From Thermohalobaculum sp035527255 (GTDB taxonomy: Bacteria; Pseudomonadota; Alphaproteobacteria; Rhodobacterales; Rhodobacteraceae), in contig DATLAW010000034.1 of assembly GCA_035527255.1 (NCBI GenBank), positions 1 through 26,754 on the forward strand: DNA of 26,754 bases, given 5' to 3'. The notes under the pieces were generated by a model. That model was not told where the DNA came from and made no database searches. It saw nothing but the letters and a program-made list of their open reading frames with translations. Position numbers and translations under genes: made by a program. Of this stretch, positions 7,453 to 15,063 are shown piece after piece. The first letter of the stretch is position 1; each line of letters starts with the position of its first letter.

Positions 7453-9078
7453 CTACACCGCCTCGGCCAGCTTCCTTAGCTCGAACTTCTGCACCTTGCC
7501 GGTCGAGGTTTTCGGCAATTCGCCGAACACCACGTTGCGCGGGCATTTGAACCGCGCCAGCCGGTCACGGCAAAACTCGATCAACTCGGCCTCGGTCGCC
7601 TCGCGGCCGCGTTTCAATTCGACAAAGGCGCAGGGCGTTTCGCCCCATTTGCCGTCGGGTTTTGCGACCACGGCGACCATCGCCACGGCGGGGTGCTTGT
7701 ACAGGACGTCTTCAACCTCGATCGACGAGATGTTCTCGCCGCCCGAGATGATGATGTCCTTCGAGCGGTCGCGGATCTGGATGTAGCCATCGGAGTGCTT
7801 TACCGCGAGATCGCCGGAATGGAACCAGCCGCCGGCAAAGGCTTCCTCGGTGGCCTTGGGGTTTTTCAGATAGCCCTTCATCACCACATTGCCCTGGAAC
7901 ATTATCTCGCCGACGGTCACACCGTCAGCCGGCACTGGCTGCATGGTCTCCGGGTCCATCACGTCGAGCCCTTCCAGCGCCGAATACCGCACGCCCTGGC
8001 GCGCCTTCTTGGCGGCCTGTTCGGCGGGTGGCAGGGCGTCCCATTCGGATTTCCATTCGTTGATGACGGCGGGGCCATAGACTTCGGTCAGGCCGTAGAG
8101 GTGGATCACGTCGAAGCCCGCCTCGGCCATTGCCGCCAATGTCGCCTCGGGTGGCGGTGCGGCGGCGGTCAGGAAAGTGACCTTATGGCTGAAGTCGCGG
8201 CGCTCGTCGTCGGCGGCGTTCAGCAGCACCGACATCACGATTGGCGCGCCGCACATCAAGTTGACGCCGTGCTCGGCAATCGCCTGGTAGATCGGTCCGG
8301 CCCGTACCTGGCGCAGGCACACATGGGTGCCCCCGGCGACCGAGACCGACCACGGGAAGCACCAGCCGTTGCAGTGGAACATCGGCAGCGTCCACAGATA
8401 GACCATCGGCTCGCTCAGGCGCGCATGGATCACGTTGCCGGTGGCCAACAGCGCGGCGCCCCGGTGGTGGTAAACCACGCCCTTGGGGTTGCCGGTGGTG
8501 CCGGAGGTGTAGTTCAGGCTGATGGCATCCCATTCGTCGATGGGCAACTCCCAGGCAAAATTAGGGTCGCCGTTGGCGATGAACGCCTCATAGTCCTGGC
8601 CGATCCCAAGGCGCTCGGCCTCGGCGGTCGGGTCGGTGTACTCGATCACTACTGGCTGAGGTGCCTGCATCAGGTCCAGCGCTTCGCGGAGCAGCGGCGC
8701 CAGTTCACTGTCGACGATCACCAGCTTTGCCTCGCCATGGTCGAGGATGAAGCCAATCCCGGCTCCGTCCAGCCGGGTGTTCAGAGCGTTCAGCACAGCC
8801 CCGGCCATCGGCACCCCGTAATGCGCCTCGAGCATCGGCGGCGTGTTAAGCAACAGTGCCGCGACGGTTTGGCCCGGTGTTACCCCGGCAGCCCGCAGCG
8901 CCGAGGCCAGCCGCCGGGCGCGGGTGTAGAATTTGGCATATGTGGTGCGCCCCGGCCCATGGATGATCCCGATCCGCTCCGGGAACACAGCCGCTGAACG
9001 CGCGAGAAAGCTGAGCGGCGTCAGCGGCTGGAAATTGGCGGGCCGCCGGTCAAGGCCCTCCCTGTAGGCGTCGGTCAT
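7453..9078 (-). CDS. Acyl-CoA synthetase (AMP-forming, fatty-acid-CoA ligase family)
   Basis: Activates a carboxylic acid to its CoA thioester through an acyl-adenylate; cytoplasmic. The 541-residue protein has all core motifs of the ANL superfamily: the phosphate loop YTSGTTGNPKG (190-200), the A5 motif YGLTEVYGPA, the A7/A8 block WFHSGDLAVKHSDGY and RDRSKDIIISGGENISS, and the C-terminal catalytic Lys528 in KTSTGKVQKFELR. The sequence resembles medium/short-chain acyl-CoA synthetases of alphaproteobacteria, including relatives of the DMSP-pathway ligase DmdB. The exact substrate cannot be assigned. It starts at ATG 9078 with an ACGGGG stretch upstream. It stands alone, convergent with phaB, so a link to PHB or fatty-acid metabolism is possible but unproven. 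Confidence 0.92.
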   Translation of the reverse strand: MTDAYREGLDRRPANFQPLTPLSFLARSAAVFPERIGIIHGPGRTTYAKFYTRARRLASALRAAGVTPGQTVAALLLNTPPMLEAHYGVPMAGAVLNALNTRLDGAGIGFILDHGEAKLVIVDSELAPLLREALDLMQAPQPVVIEYTDPTAEAERLGIGQDYEAFIANGDPNFAWELPIDEWDAISLNYTSGTTGNPKGVVYHHRGAALLATGNVIHARLSEPMVYLWTLPMFHCNGWCFPWSVSVAGGTHVCLRQVRAGPIYQAIAEHGVNLMCGAPIVMSVLLNAADDERRDFSHKVTFLTAAAPPPEATLAAMAEAGFDVIHLYGLTEVYGPAVINEWKSEWDALPPAEQAAKKARQGVRYSALEGLDVMDPETMQPVPADGVTVGEIMFQGNVVMKGYLKNPKATEEAFAGGWFHSGDLAVKHSDGYIQIRDRSKDIIISGGENISSIEVEDVLYKHPAVAMVAVVAKPDGKWGETPCAFVELKRGREATEAELIEFCRDRLARFKCPRNVVFGELPKTSTGKVQKFELRKLAEAV

Positions 9079-9149
9079 GGCATACCCCGTAGGATGTCGT
9101 CTTGGCTGATGCGCTGTTCTGGTCTGCCGCGTGGGTTTGGCTTTGTCAA

Positions 9150-9178
9150 ATCGGAGCGCGTAGGGTGGGAACTCCGAT
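9150..9178. repeat. Short hairpin with REP-like GTAGGGTGGG loop
   Basis: ATCGGAG (9150-9156) and CTCCGAT (9172-9178) form a 7-bp perfect stem around a 15-base loop containing GTAGGGTGGG. It lies downstream of mntR and upstream of the acyl-CoA synthetase, both on the minus strand. It could be a dispersed-repeat remnant or a weak terminator for mntR. Confidence 0.4.
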
Positions 9179-9265
9179 CCGCGCCACGGTTAATCGGCAC
9201 CTAACGCAGGTGAGTTGCGTCATTCTGTGGGTTGCTAGTGCCGGCCCAGTCCCCACGAAATGCCG

Positions 9266-9631
9266 TTATCTCCCGAGAAATCTCTTGAGTGCCGCGAGTG
9301 TCTTCTCGCTGGTATGGTGCTCGATCCCCTCGGCATCGATCTTGGCGGTCTCGGCATCGTCACCCAGCTGCATCAGGAAGTCGCGCACCAGGCAGTGGCG
9401 CTCGCGGGTCAGGCGGTTCAGGGTGTTGTTGACGGTAGCATTGGTGACCCCCAACCGCTCGGCCAGATCGACGGCGCGGGCCTCGCCGGTGACGTCGATC
9501 AGGTCGGCGATCAATTCGACATAATCCTCGGCCACTTCGCGCTGATGCGCCTGGCGCACCCGCTCGAAACTACGGGCTTGGCGTTTGGCTTCACGCAGAT
9601 GGGGCGGGGCGGTCTCGTCGCGGTCAATCAT
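9266..9631 (-). CDS. mntR: MntR-family metal-responsive regulator lacking the wing segment
   Basis: A DtxR/MntR-type repressor, normally binding DNA when loaded with Mn(II). The 121-residue protein begins at ATG 9631 after GAGGAG. It has the helix-turn-helix (ARAVDLAERLGVTNATVNN, about 51-69). All six MntR metal-ligand positions are kept: Asp36, Glu39, His79, Glu101, Glu104 and His105. The oddity is that the recognition helix runs straight into the dimerisation helix (NRLTRERHCLVRDFL). The family sequence between them (the GL-x-x-xPYRGVFLT-type wing, ending before RERH) is absent. Glu39 to His79 spans 40 residues against 66 in Bacillus subtilis MntR, so about 26 residues are missing in frame. 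Divergent from the metal transporter with a palindrome between them. It may bind DNA differently or be partly defective. Confidence 0.88.
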   Translation of the reverse strand: MIDRDETAPPHLREAKRQARSFERVRQAHQREVAEDYVELIADLIDVTGEARAVDLAERLGVTNATVNNTLNRLTRERHCLVRDFLMQLGDDAETAKIDAEGIEHHTSEKTLAALKRFLGR

Positions 9632-9667
9632 AGGGGGCTCCTCTACGCCTTTTTATAGCGGTAGCGT

Positions 9668-9691
9668 AAAAATTAGCCGAGGCTAATTTTT
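9668..9691. promoter_or_regulatory. Candidate MntR operator (24-bp perfect palindrome)
   Basis: AAAAATTAGCC and GGCTAATTTTT are perfect inverted repeats around GA, centred between mntR (start 9631) and the binding-protein gene (start 9761). The TAGCC-GA-GGCTA core resembles the MntR box of Enterobacteria (ATAGC...GCTAT). TATAAA on the minus strand at about 9652-9657 could be the mntR -10 element with the operator covering its -35. On the plus strand TTGACG (9700-9705) and TATTTG (9723-9728), 17 bases apart, are a possible transporter promoter. Confidence 0.75.
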
Positions 9692-9760
9692 GTAGCCTGT
9701 TGACGATATTTGAGCCAGAGCCTATTTGAGTCGGAGATGCCCTTGCTGAAGGAATCAGGA

Positions 9761-10732
9761 ATGGTCGTGACACAAAGTCTGAAGGCGACCTTCATGGCAG
9801 TCGCCCTGGCCATCGCCCTGCCCAGTTTGGCAACAGCCGAGCCGAAGGCGGTGGCGACGGTCGGCATGCTGGCCGATGTGGCCGAGAACGTCGCCGGTGA
9901 CTGCATTGCGGTCGAGACGATGATGGGACCGGGCACCGACCCGCATCTCTACAAGGCAAGCGCTGGCGATGTTCGGCTGCTTTTTAGCGCCGATGCGATC
10001 CTGTATGCGGGGAACAACCTCGAGGGCCAACTCGGCGAAGTTCTTGGCAAACTGGCCGAGCGGCGCCCGACCAAGGCGGTGGCCGAGGTAGCAGTGCCGC
10101 AGGACAGGCTGTTGGCCTTCGCTGGCGCACATTACCCGGACCCGCATGTCTGGATGGACGTATCGCAGTGGGCATCGACCGCGCCGGTCATCGCCGAACT
10201 GTTCGGCGCGATGGTGCCGGAGTGTGCCGAGGCGATGCAGGCGCGGGCAGTGGCCTATGCGGCCGAGCTGGCGGCGCTGCACGATTGGGTCCGCGCCAGC
10301 GTCGCCACCATCCCCGCCGAGCAGCGTATCCTCGTCACCGCGCATGATGCCTTCGCCTATTATGGCCGGGCCTATGGCATCGATGTTGCGGGCATCCAGG
10401 GCATCTCGACCGAGAGCGAGGCCGGCATCGCCGATATCCGCCAGACCGTCGATACGGTGGTCGCGCGCAACGTTCCCGCCGTTTTCATCGAGAGCACGAT
10501 CAACCCGCGCACGATCCAGGCGGTGATCGCCGCCGCCGCCGGGCGCGGTCATGCCGTGGCGCTGGGGTCGCAGTTGTATTCCGACGCGATGGGCGAGGCC
10601 GGGACGGCAGCGGGCACCTATATCGGCATGATCCACGCCAACACCCTGGCCATCGTATCGGCGCTGGGCGGCACCCCGGTGGCGCTGCCGGACGGGCTGG
10701 CGGCCTGGGCGGCGAAATGGAACCTGCAATGA
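9761..10732 (+). CDS. Metal ABC transporter substrate-binding protein (TroA/MntC/SitA family)
   Basis: A periplasmic cluster-9 binding protein that captures a divalent metal, probably Mn(II). A Sec signal peptide spans about residues 1-26 (MVVTQSLKATFMAVALAIA, cleavage near ATAEPKA). Candidate metal ligands in order are His62 (DPHLYKAS), His129 (DPHVWMD), His195 (TAHDAFAYYG) and Asp275 (LYSDAMG). The His-rich loop of ZnuA is missing, which favours manganese or iron over zinc. The ATG at 9761 is chosen because AAGGA lies 7 bases upstream and it gives a normal signal peptide; in-frame ATG 9737 and TTG 9710 are weaker. It is the first gene of a tightly coupled four-gene operon facing mntR across the palindrome, hence likely MntR-controlled. 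Gene names of this family vary (mntA, sitA, troA), so none is assigned. Confidence 0.93.
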   Translation: MVVTQSLKATFMAVALAIALPSLATAEPKAVATVGMLADVAENVAGDCIAVETMMGPGTDPHLYKASAGDVRLLFSADAILYAGNNLEGQLGEVLGKLAERRPTKAVAEVAVPQDRLLAFAGAHYPDPHVWMDVSQWASTAPVIAELFGAMVPECAEAMQARAVAYAAELAALHDWVRASVATIPAEQRILVTAHDAFAYYGRAYGIDVAGIQGISTESEAGIADIRQTVDTVVARNVPAVFIESTINPRTIQAVIAAAAGRGHAVALGSQLYSDAMGEAGTAAGTYIGMIHANTLAIVSALGGTPVALPDGLAAWAAKWNLQ

Positions 10733-11550
10733 ACATCAATGCACCCACTGGCCCCGAGGGGCCGCTGCACGAGCCGGGTCTGGCCCTGCATGTCGAGGAT
10801 TTGACGGTCAGCTATCACGGCCGCCCGGTGCTGTGGGATATCGATGTCGATGTGCCGCCCGGCGTGATGGCGGCAATCGTCGGACCGAACGGGGCGGGCA
10901 AAAGCACTTTCATCAAATCGGTGTTGGAACTGGTGCCGGCCACCGCTGGACATGTACGGCTGTTCGGCGCGCCCTATTCGGCCCAGCGCCGCCGCATTGC
11001 CTATGTGCCACAGCGCAGCAGCGTCGATTGGGACTTCCCGACCACGGCGCTGGATGTGGTGATGATGGGCCGCTATGGCCATCTGGGCTGGTTCCGTCGG
11101 CCCGGCGCCGAGGAACGCCGCCGTGCGATTGCCGCGCTAGCCGAAGTCGGCATCGCCGATCTGGCCGAGCGCCAGATCAGCCAGCTGTCGGGTGGCCAGC
11201 AGCAGCGGGTTTTCCTCGCCCGCGCGCTGGTGCAGGAGGCCGAGGTCTATTTTCTCGACGAGCCGATGGCCGGGGTCGATGCCACCACCGAACGCGCCAT
11301 CGTCAAACTGCTGAAGGGCCTGCGTGACCGCGGCAAGACGGTGATCGTGGTGCATCACGACCTGCAGACGGTGCGGGAATATTTCGACTGGATCGTGATC
11401 CTGAACGTCCGCGTCATCGCCCAGGGTCCGGTCGCCGAGGCCTATACGAGCGAGAACCTGCGCCGGGCCTATGGCGGCCAGATCTCGCTGCTGCGGGGGC
11501 TGGACGACGCCGCGCAGGCGGCCAGGAACGAAGAGATCTCCGCGCCGTGA
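10729..11550 (+). CDS. Metal ABC transporter ATP-binding protein
   Basis: Cytoplasmic ATPase that powers the metal importer. The 273 residues contain Walker A GPNGAGKS (52-59), Q-loop Gln95, ABC signature LSGGQQQR (153-160), Walker B VYFLDE (173-178) and the H-loop histidine in VVHHDLQ (210). YVPQRSSVDWDFPTTALDVV and MMGRYGHLGWF are typical of the manganese/zinc branch (MntB/TroB/SitB). The chosen ATG at 10729 overlaps the preceding stop in ATGA, the usual sign of translational coupling; an ATG four codons earlier (10717) is also in frame. The downstream permease again overlaps by 4 bases. Confidence 0.95.
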   Translation: MNINAPTGPEGPLHEPGLALHVEDLTVSYHGRPVLWDIDVDVPPGVMAAIVGPNGAGKSTFIKSVLELVPATAGHVRLFGAPYSAQRRRIAYVPQRSSVDWDFPTTALDVVMMGRYGHLGWFRRPGAEERRRAIAALAEVGIADLAERQISQLSGGQQQRVFLARALVQEAEVYFLDEPMAGVDATTERAIVKLLKGLRDRGKTVIVVHHDLQTVREYFDWIVILNVRVIAQGPVAEAYTSENLRRAYGGQISLLRGLDDAAQAARNEEISAP

Positions 11551-12683
11551 CCATAGCCGAGTTCCTGTCCGACTACACCTTGCAGAACGTGGCCCTGGGG
11601 GCTGCAATCCTTGGTGTAGTCAGCGGGGTTCTGGGCAGTTTCGCCGTGCTGCGCCAGCAAAGCCTGGTCGGCGATGCGCTGAGCCATGCCGCACTGCCGG
11701 GCGTCTGCCTGGGTTTCATGGTCGCCGGAACCCGCGATCTGGGTGCGATCATGGCCGGGGCACTGCTGACCGGCGGGCTGGCGGCACTGACCATTCTGGC
11801 GCTGACCCGGCTGAGCCGGTTGAAGACCGACGCGGCCATCGGCATATCGCTGAGCGTGTTCTTCGCCCTCGGCGTGGTGCTGCTCACGGTGATCCAGGGC
11901 AGTGGCGGGGCCAGTCAGGCCGGGCTCGAGACGTTCCTGTTCGGTCAGGCGGCGGCGATCCTGCGCTCGGATCTATGGGTCATGGGCGGCATCATGGTGG
12001 CGGCGCTCGCCGTGGTTCTGGCGCTGTGGAAGGAGTTCAAGCTGATCACCTTCGATCCCACCTTCGCCCGCACCCTGGGGCTGCCAGTGACGGTGCTGGA
12101 GGTGGCGCTGACGGTGATGGTGGCCCTGGCGGTGGTGGTCGGGCTGCAAATGGTCGGCGTCGTGCTGATGGCGGCGATGGTGATCGCCCCCGCCGTTGCC
12201 GCCCGCCAATGGACCCGGCGGCTGGAGCATATGGTTGTTCTGTCGGCGTTGATCGGCATGGTCTCGGGCGTGACGGGTGCGGTGATCAGCGCCCTCAGGC
12301 GGGGGCTGCCAACCGGGCCGCTGATCGTGCTGGCGGCCTCGGCCATCGTGCTGGTCTCGATCCTGTTCGCGCCCGGGCGCGGTGTGGTGTGGGACGCGCT
12401 GGCGCGGGCGCGGGAACGGCGCAGCCTGCGTGGGCGCCAGGTGCTGACGACCCTGCTGCAATTGGCCCGCGAGCATGGCGATCCGGAATATCCGGCCGAG
12501 CAGGGGATGCTGGACGCCTATCACCGTCTGGGAACGCGCGCGGTGCTGGACCGGCTGGCGGCGCGCGGCCTGGTGACCGCTGCTGCCCATATGCCGGGCG
12601 AGGGCGGGCATTGGATCCTGACCCCGACCGGACAGGCGGAGGCTCAACGTCTGTCGGCCGAAATCGATGGAGCGCGGGGCTGA
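11547..12683 (+). CDS. Metal ABC transporter permease 1 with C-terminal winged-helix-like tail
   Basis: Inner-membrane channel subunit of the ABC-3 family. The first 285 or so residues hold about eight hydrophobic helices with family motifs LRQQSLVGDALSHAALPGV (about 36-54) and WKEFKLITFDPTFARTLG near mid-protein. The remaining 90 residues are soluble and look like a winged-helix domain of the DtxR/MntR kind: helices at RGRQVLTTLLQLAREHG, MLDAYHRLG and TRAVLDRLAARGLV, then a wing-like strand HWILTPTGQAEAQRL. Plain ABC-3 permeases are about 285 residues, so this protein (378 aa) is a fusion. It starts with GTG at 11547, overlapping the ATPase stop by 4 bases. The next gene overlaps its own stop by one base. 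The tail may sense cytoplasmic metal and gate the importer, which is my inference. Confidence 0.93.
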   Translation: MTIAEFLSDYTLQNVALGAAILGVVSGVLGSFAVLRQQSLVGDALSHAALPGVCLGFMVAGTRDLGAIMAGALLTGGLAALTILALTRLSRLKTDAAIGISLSVFFALGVVLLTVIQGSGGASQAGLETFLFGQAAAILRSDLWVMGGIMVAALAVVLALWKEFKLITFDPTFARTLGLPVTVLEVALTVMVALAVVVGLQMVGVVLMAAMVIAPAVAARQWTRRLEHMVVLSALIGMVSGVTGAVISALRRGLPTGPLIVLAASAIVLVSILFAPGRGVVWDALARARERRSLRGRQVLTTLLQLAREHGDPEYPAEQGMLDAYHRLGTRAVLDRLAARGLVTAAAHMPGEGGHWILTPTGQAEAQRLSAEIDGARG

Positions 12684-13819
12684 TGTTGCAGGACGCCTTC
12701 GACAACCCCGGCCTGATGATCGTCGCCACCGGCATGGCGGTTGGCGCTGCGGCGGCGCTGATCGGGCCGTTTCTGGTGCTGCGCCGCAACTCGATGCTGT
12801 CCGACGCGATCAGCCATTCAATCGTATTCGGCATTGTCACCGTGTGGCTATTGACCGGCTTTGCCAGTGGCCCGGTGCAGATCGCTGGCGCCGCGCTGAC
12901 CGGCGTGCTGACAGTGTTTTTGACCGAGGCGCTGGCCCGTTCCGGCCGGGTCAAGGATGACGCGGCCATCGGGCTGGTGTTTCCGGCGCTGTTCTCGGCT
13001 GGCGTGCTGTTGCTGAACCTTTATGCCCGTGACGTGCATATCGACGCCCATGCGGTGCTGCTGGGCGAGATCGGGTTTGTCTGGCTGAACACGCTGGAGG
13101 TGGCAGGCTACCACGTGCCGCAGTCGCTGGTCTGGATGGGGACGATGCTGGCGGTGAACGCCGGTTTCGTCGCGTTGTTCTGGAAGGAGCTGAAGCTGGC
13201 GACCTTCGATCCGGTGTTGGCCCATGCGTTCGGGTTACGGCCAAGGGCGCTGTTCTACGGATTGCTGTTCCTGACCAGTTGCACGGCGGTGGCGGCGTTC
13301 GATTCCGTTGGTGCGATCCTGTTTATCGCTTTCGTCATCGTGCCGCCCTCGACGGCGTATCTGCTGACCGACCGGCCGCTGACCATGGTTTTGCTGGGGG
13401 TGGCGATGTCGGCGATCTCCAGTGTGGCGGGTTACTGGCTGGCGGTGCTGTGGGATGTCTCGATCGGCGGCATGATGGCGCTGATGACCGGGTGCTTCCT
13501 GGCGGCGGCGTTCCTGTTCGGGCCGCGTTATGGGGTTATCGCCGGGCTGCGGCGCCGGGCCCGCCAGGCGCTGGAAAACGAGGCGCGAGCCTTGGTGGTT
13601 CATCTGATGACCCACGAGAAGGGCGCTGAGCGCCACGAGGAGAATGTGGCTGAGGCGCTACGCACCCATCTCGGCTGGACCCGCGCCCGCTCGAAGGCGG
13701 TCCTCAGCCGCAGCCTGGGTCTGGGGCTGGTGCTGCGGAAAGGCAACGCGCTGAGCCTGACCGACCAGGGCCGGGTCGAGGCGGAGGCGTTGCTGGAGCC
13801 GTGGCGGCGGGGCGGCTGA
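12683..13819 (+). CDS. Metal ABC transporter permease 2 with C-terminal winged-helix-like tail
   Basis: Second channel subunit, pairing with permease 1 as in TroC/TroD transporters. It has about eight membrane helices, with the family motif LRRNSMLSDAISHSIVFGI (about residues 33-51) and WKELKLATFDPVLAHAFG near mid-protein. Like its neighbour it is 378 residues long. It ends in a soluble tail (about 290-378) with helices EARALVVHLMTHEKG, ENVAEALRTHLG and TRARSKAVLSRSLGLGLV, then a wing-like ALSLTDQGRVEAEALL. The start is ATG 12683 in TGATG overlapping the previous stop. The open frame runs upstream to 11471 but that part is only a shadow of permease 1. Paralogy to permease 1 suggests an old duplication. 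The operon ends at a strong hairpin 41 bases downstream. Confidence 0.93.
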   Translation: MLQDAFDNPGLMIVATGMAVGAAAALIGPFLVLRRNSMLSDAISHSIVFGIVTVWLLTGFASGPVQIAGAALTGVLTVFLTEALARSGRVKDDAAIGLVFPALFSAGVLLLNLYARDVHIDAHAVLLGEIGFVWLNTLEVAGYHVPQSLVWMGTMLAVNAGFVALFWKELKLATFDPVLAHAFGLRPRALFYGLLFLTSCTAVAAFDSVGAILFIAFVIVPPSTAYLLTDRPLTMVLLGVAMSAISSVAGYWLAVLWDVSIGGMMALMTGCFLAAAFLFGPRYGVIAGLRRRARQALENEARALVVHLMTHEKGAERHEENVAEALRTHLGWTRARSKAVLSRSLGLGLVLRKGNALSLTDQGRVEAEALLEPWRRGG

Positions 13820-13859
13820 GCCGAAGTCTGGTTAGCTGGCGGGGTCGCCCCCTCCCTAA

Positions 13860-13882
13860 CCCTCCCCCCAGCGGGGGGAGGG
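13860..13882. terminator. Strong G+C hairpin between convergent genes
   Basis: CCCTCCCCCC (13860-13869) and GGGGGGAGGG (13873-13882) pair perfectly over 10 bp with an AGC loop. It separates the end of the metal operon (+) from the end of the ornithine cyclodeaminase-like gene (-). There is no T-run on the plus strand. The surrounding CCCTCCCTAACCCTCCCCC text resembles dispersed palindromic repeats common in alphaproteobacteria, so it may be a repeat serving as a transcription barrier. Confidence 0.5.
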
Positions 13883-13912
13883 GACAGGTTGCGCGAGGGT
13901 GGAGGGGGGTGT

Positions 13913-14935
13913 TCAGGCGAACCGCGGCCGTTGGCCAATCCCCAGCCTGGCCGCCTTCGCCAGCATCGCATGACCCAGCGCAATATCTGATATCGACAAC
14001 CTGCGGTGCCACAGGAGAATGGTCTCCGCCTCACTCTCGCGGCCCGGCTTCAGCCCGGCGACGATCTGGCCCAGCTCGGCGTGGAGGGTGGCCTCGGACA
14101 GCTTGCCCGCCTCGACATGGGCGCGGAGCGATCCGAACTTGCCGCCCTTGCACTGGCCCCAGTCATCGACCACCAGCTTTGACATGATGTCTGTCAGCGT
14201 GATCTCGATGGCGCTCATAGTGCCGTAGGGCACGACCAGCGCGCCGGGCTTGATCCATTCAGTCATCAACATCGGCTGCGGCGCCGACAGGCGCGACGCC
14301 TCGACCACGATGTCGGCGCCGCGGATGCAGCTTTCCCAATCCTGGGTGACGGTGATCTTCTTGCCCAGATCGCGGGCAAGCCGCTCGCCAAAGGCATCGC
14401 GGCTATCCGGGCGGCGCGAGTGGACCCGAATCTCGTCGAAATCGAACAGGTGATCCAGCAACCGCACATTCCAATAGGCGGTGCCACGGGCGCCGATATG
14501 ACCAAGGATCTTCGCACCCTTCGGCGCGAGGTATTTGGCGCCCACCGCCGTAACCGCACCGGTCCGCATATCGGTAATGCCGATTGCATCCAGGATTGCC
14601 TTCGGCGCGCCGTTGCGCGGGTCGAACAAGGTCAGCACACCGTATTCCGAGGGCAGACCCTTCAGGTAGTTGTCGACGAAATCACCCACCACCTTGACCC
14701 CGGCGGAGTCGATTTCGCCGCCGATCCAACCGCGCAGCACGTTGAAATGGCCGTCGGCCCCGGCGCGGGGCTCGATATGCATGCGCGGCTCGACCACCGT
14801 TTCGCCGCGCCCCTGCATGGCCAGACTGTCCTCGATGGCGCCGAGGATCTCTGCGTCGGTCAACGCCAGCGCCTCGATGTCGAAGCGGTTTAGGTAGGTG
14901 ATGTAGACCGGATGGGGACTGGGGTGTTGGGTCAT
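13913..14935 (-). CDS. Ornithine cyclodeaminase / mu-crystallin family protein
   Basis: An NAD(P)-dependent enzyme of the family that includes ornithine cyclodeaminase, alanine dehydrogenase and ketimine reductases. The 340 residues show the substrate region VEPRMHIEPRAG and GWIGGEIDSAGVKVVGDF, the PSEYGVLTLFDPRNGAPKAI block, and a Rossmann domain around ILGHIGARGTAYWNVRLLDH. EIRVHSRRPDSRDAFGE is followed by GADIVVEASR, a family hallmark. The glycine loop is GHIGARGTA and not the standard GxGxQA, so cofactor binding may be slightly different. The start is ATG 14935; no clear ribosome site is seen. It is convergent with the metal operon and lies 128 bases after the DUF1513 gene, with no sign of operon membership. 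Substrate unassigned. Confidence 0.88.
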   Translation of the reverse strand: MTQHPSPHPVYITYLNRFDIEALALTDAEILGAIEDSLAMQGRGETVVEPRMHIEPRAGADGHFNVLRGWIGGEIDSAGVKVVGDFVDNYLKGLPSEYGVLTLFDPRNGAPKAILDAIGITDMRTGAVTAVGAKYLAPKGAKILGHIGARGTAYWNVRLLDHLFDFDEIRVHSRRPDSRDAFGERLARDLGKKITVTQDWESCIRGADIVVEASRLSAPQPMLMTEWIKPGALVVPYGTMSAIEITLTDIMSKLVVDDWGQCKGGKFGSLRAHVEAGKLSEATLHAELGQIVAGLKPGRESEAETILLWHRRLSISDIALGHAMLAKAARLGIGQRPRFA

Positions 14936-15063
14936 TGGAATGTGCCATCATTCATGGGGTACTCAACGCAACCGGACCATATTTTCCTGCGTGATGATAG
15001 CCGCCAATGCTGTGTCCTCCGTCGAATCCGAAAGCGTCGCCCGATGGAGCGTCTTCAGATCGG

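Noticed and set aside
9266..9631. A frameshift explaining the short MntR
   Set aside because: The frame is continuous on both sides of the junction and no wing-coding sequence is seen in the other frames, so a clean in-frame loss fits better.
11471..12682. Long frame leading into permease 2
   Set aside because: It is a frame-shifted shadow of permease 1; permease 2 starts at 12683 with a TGATG overlap.
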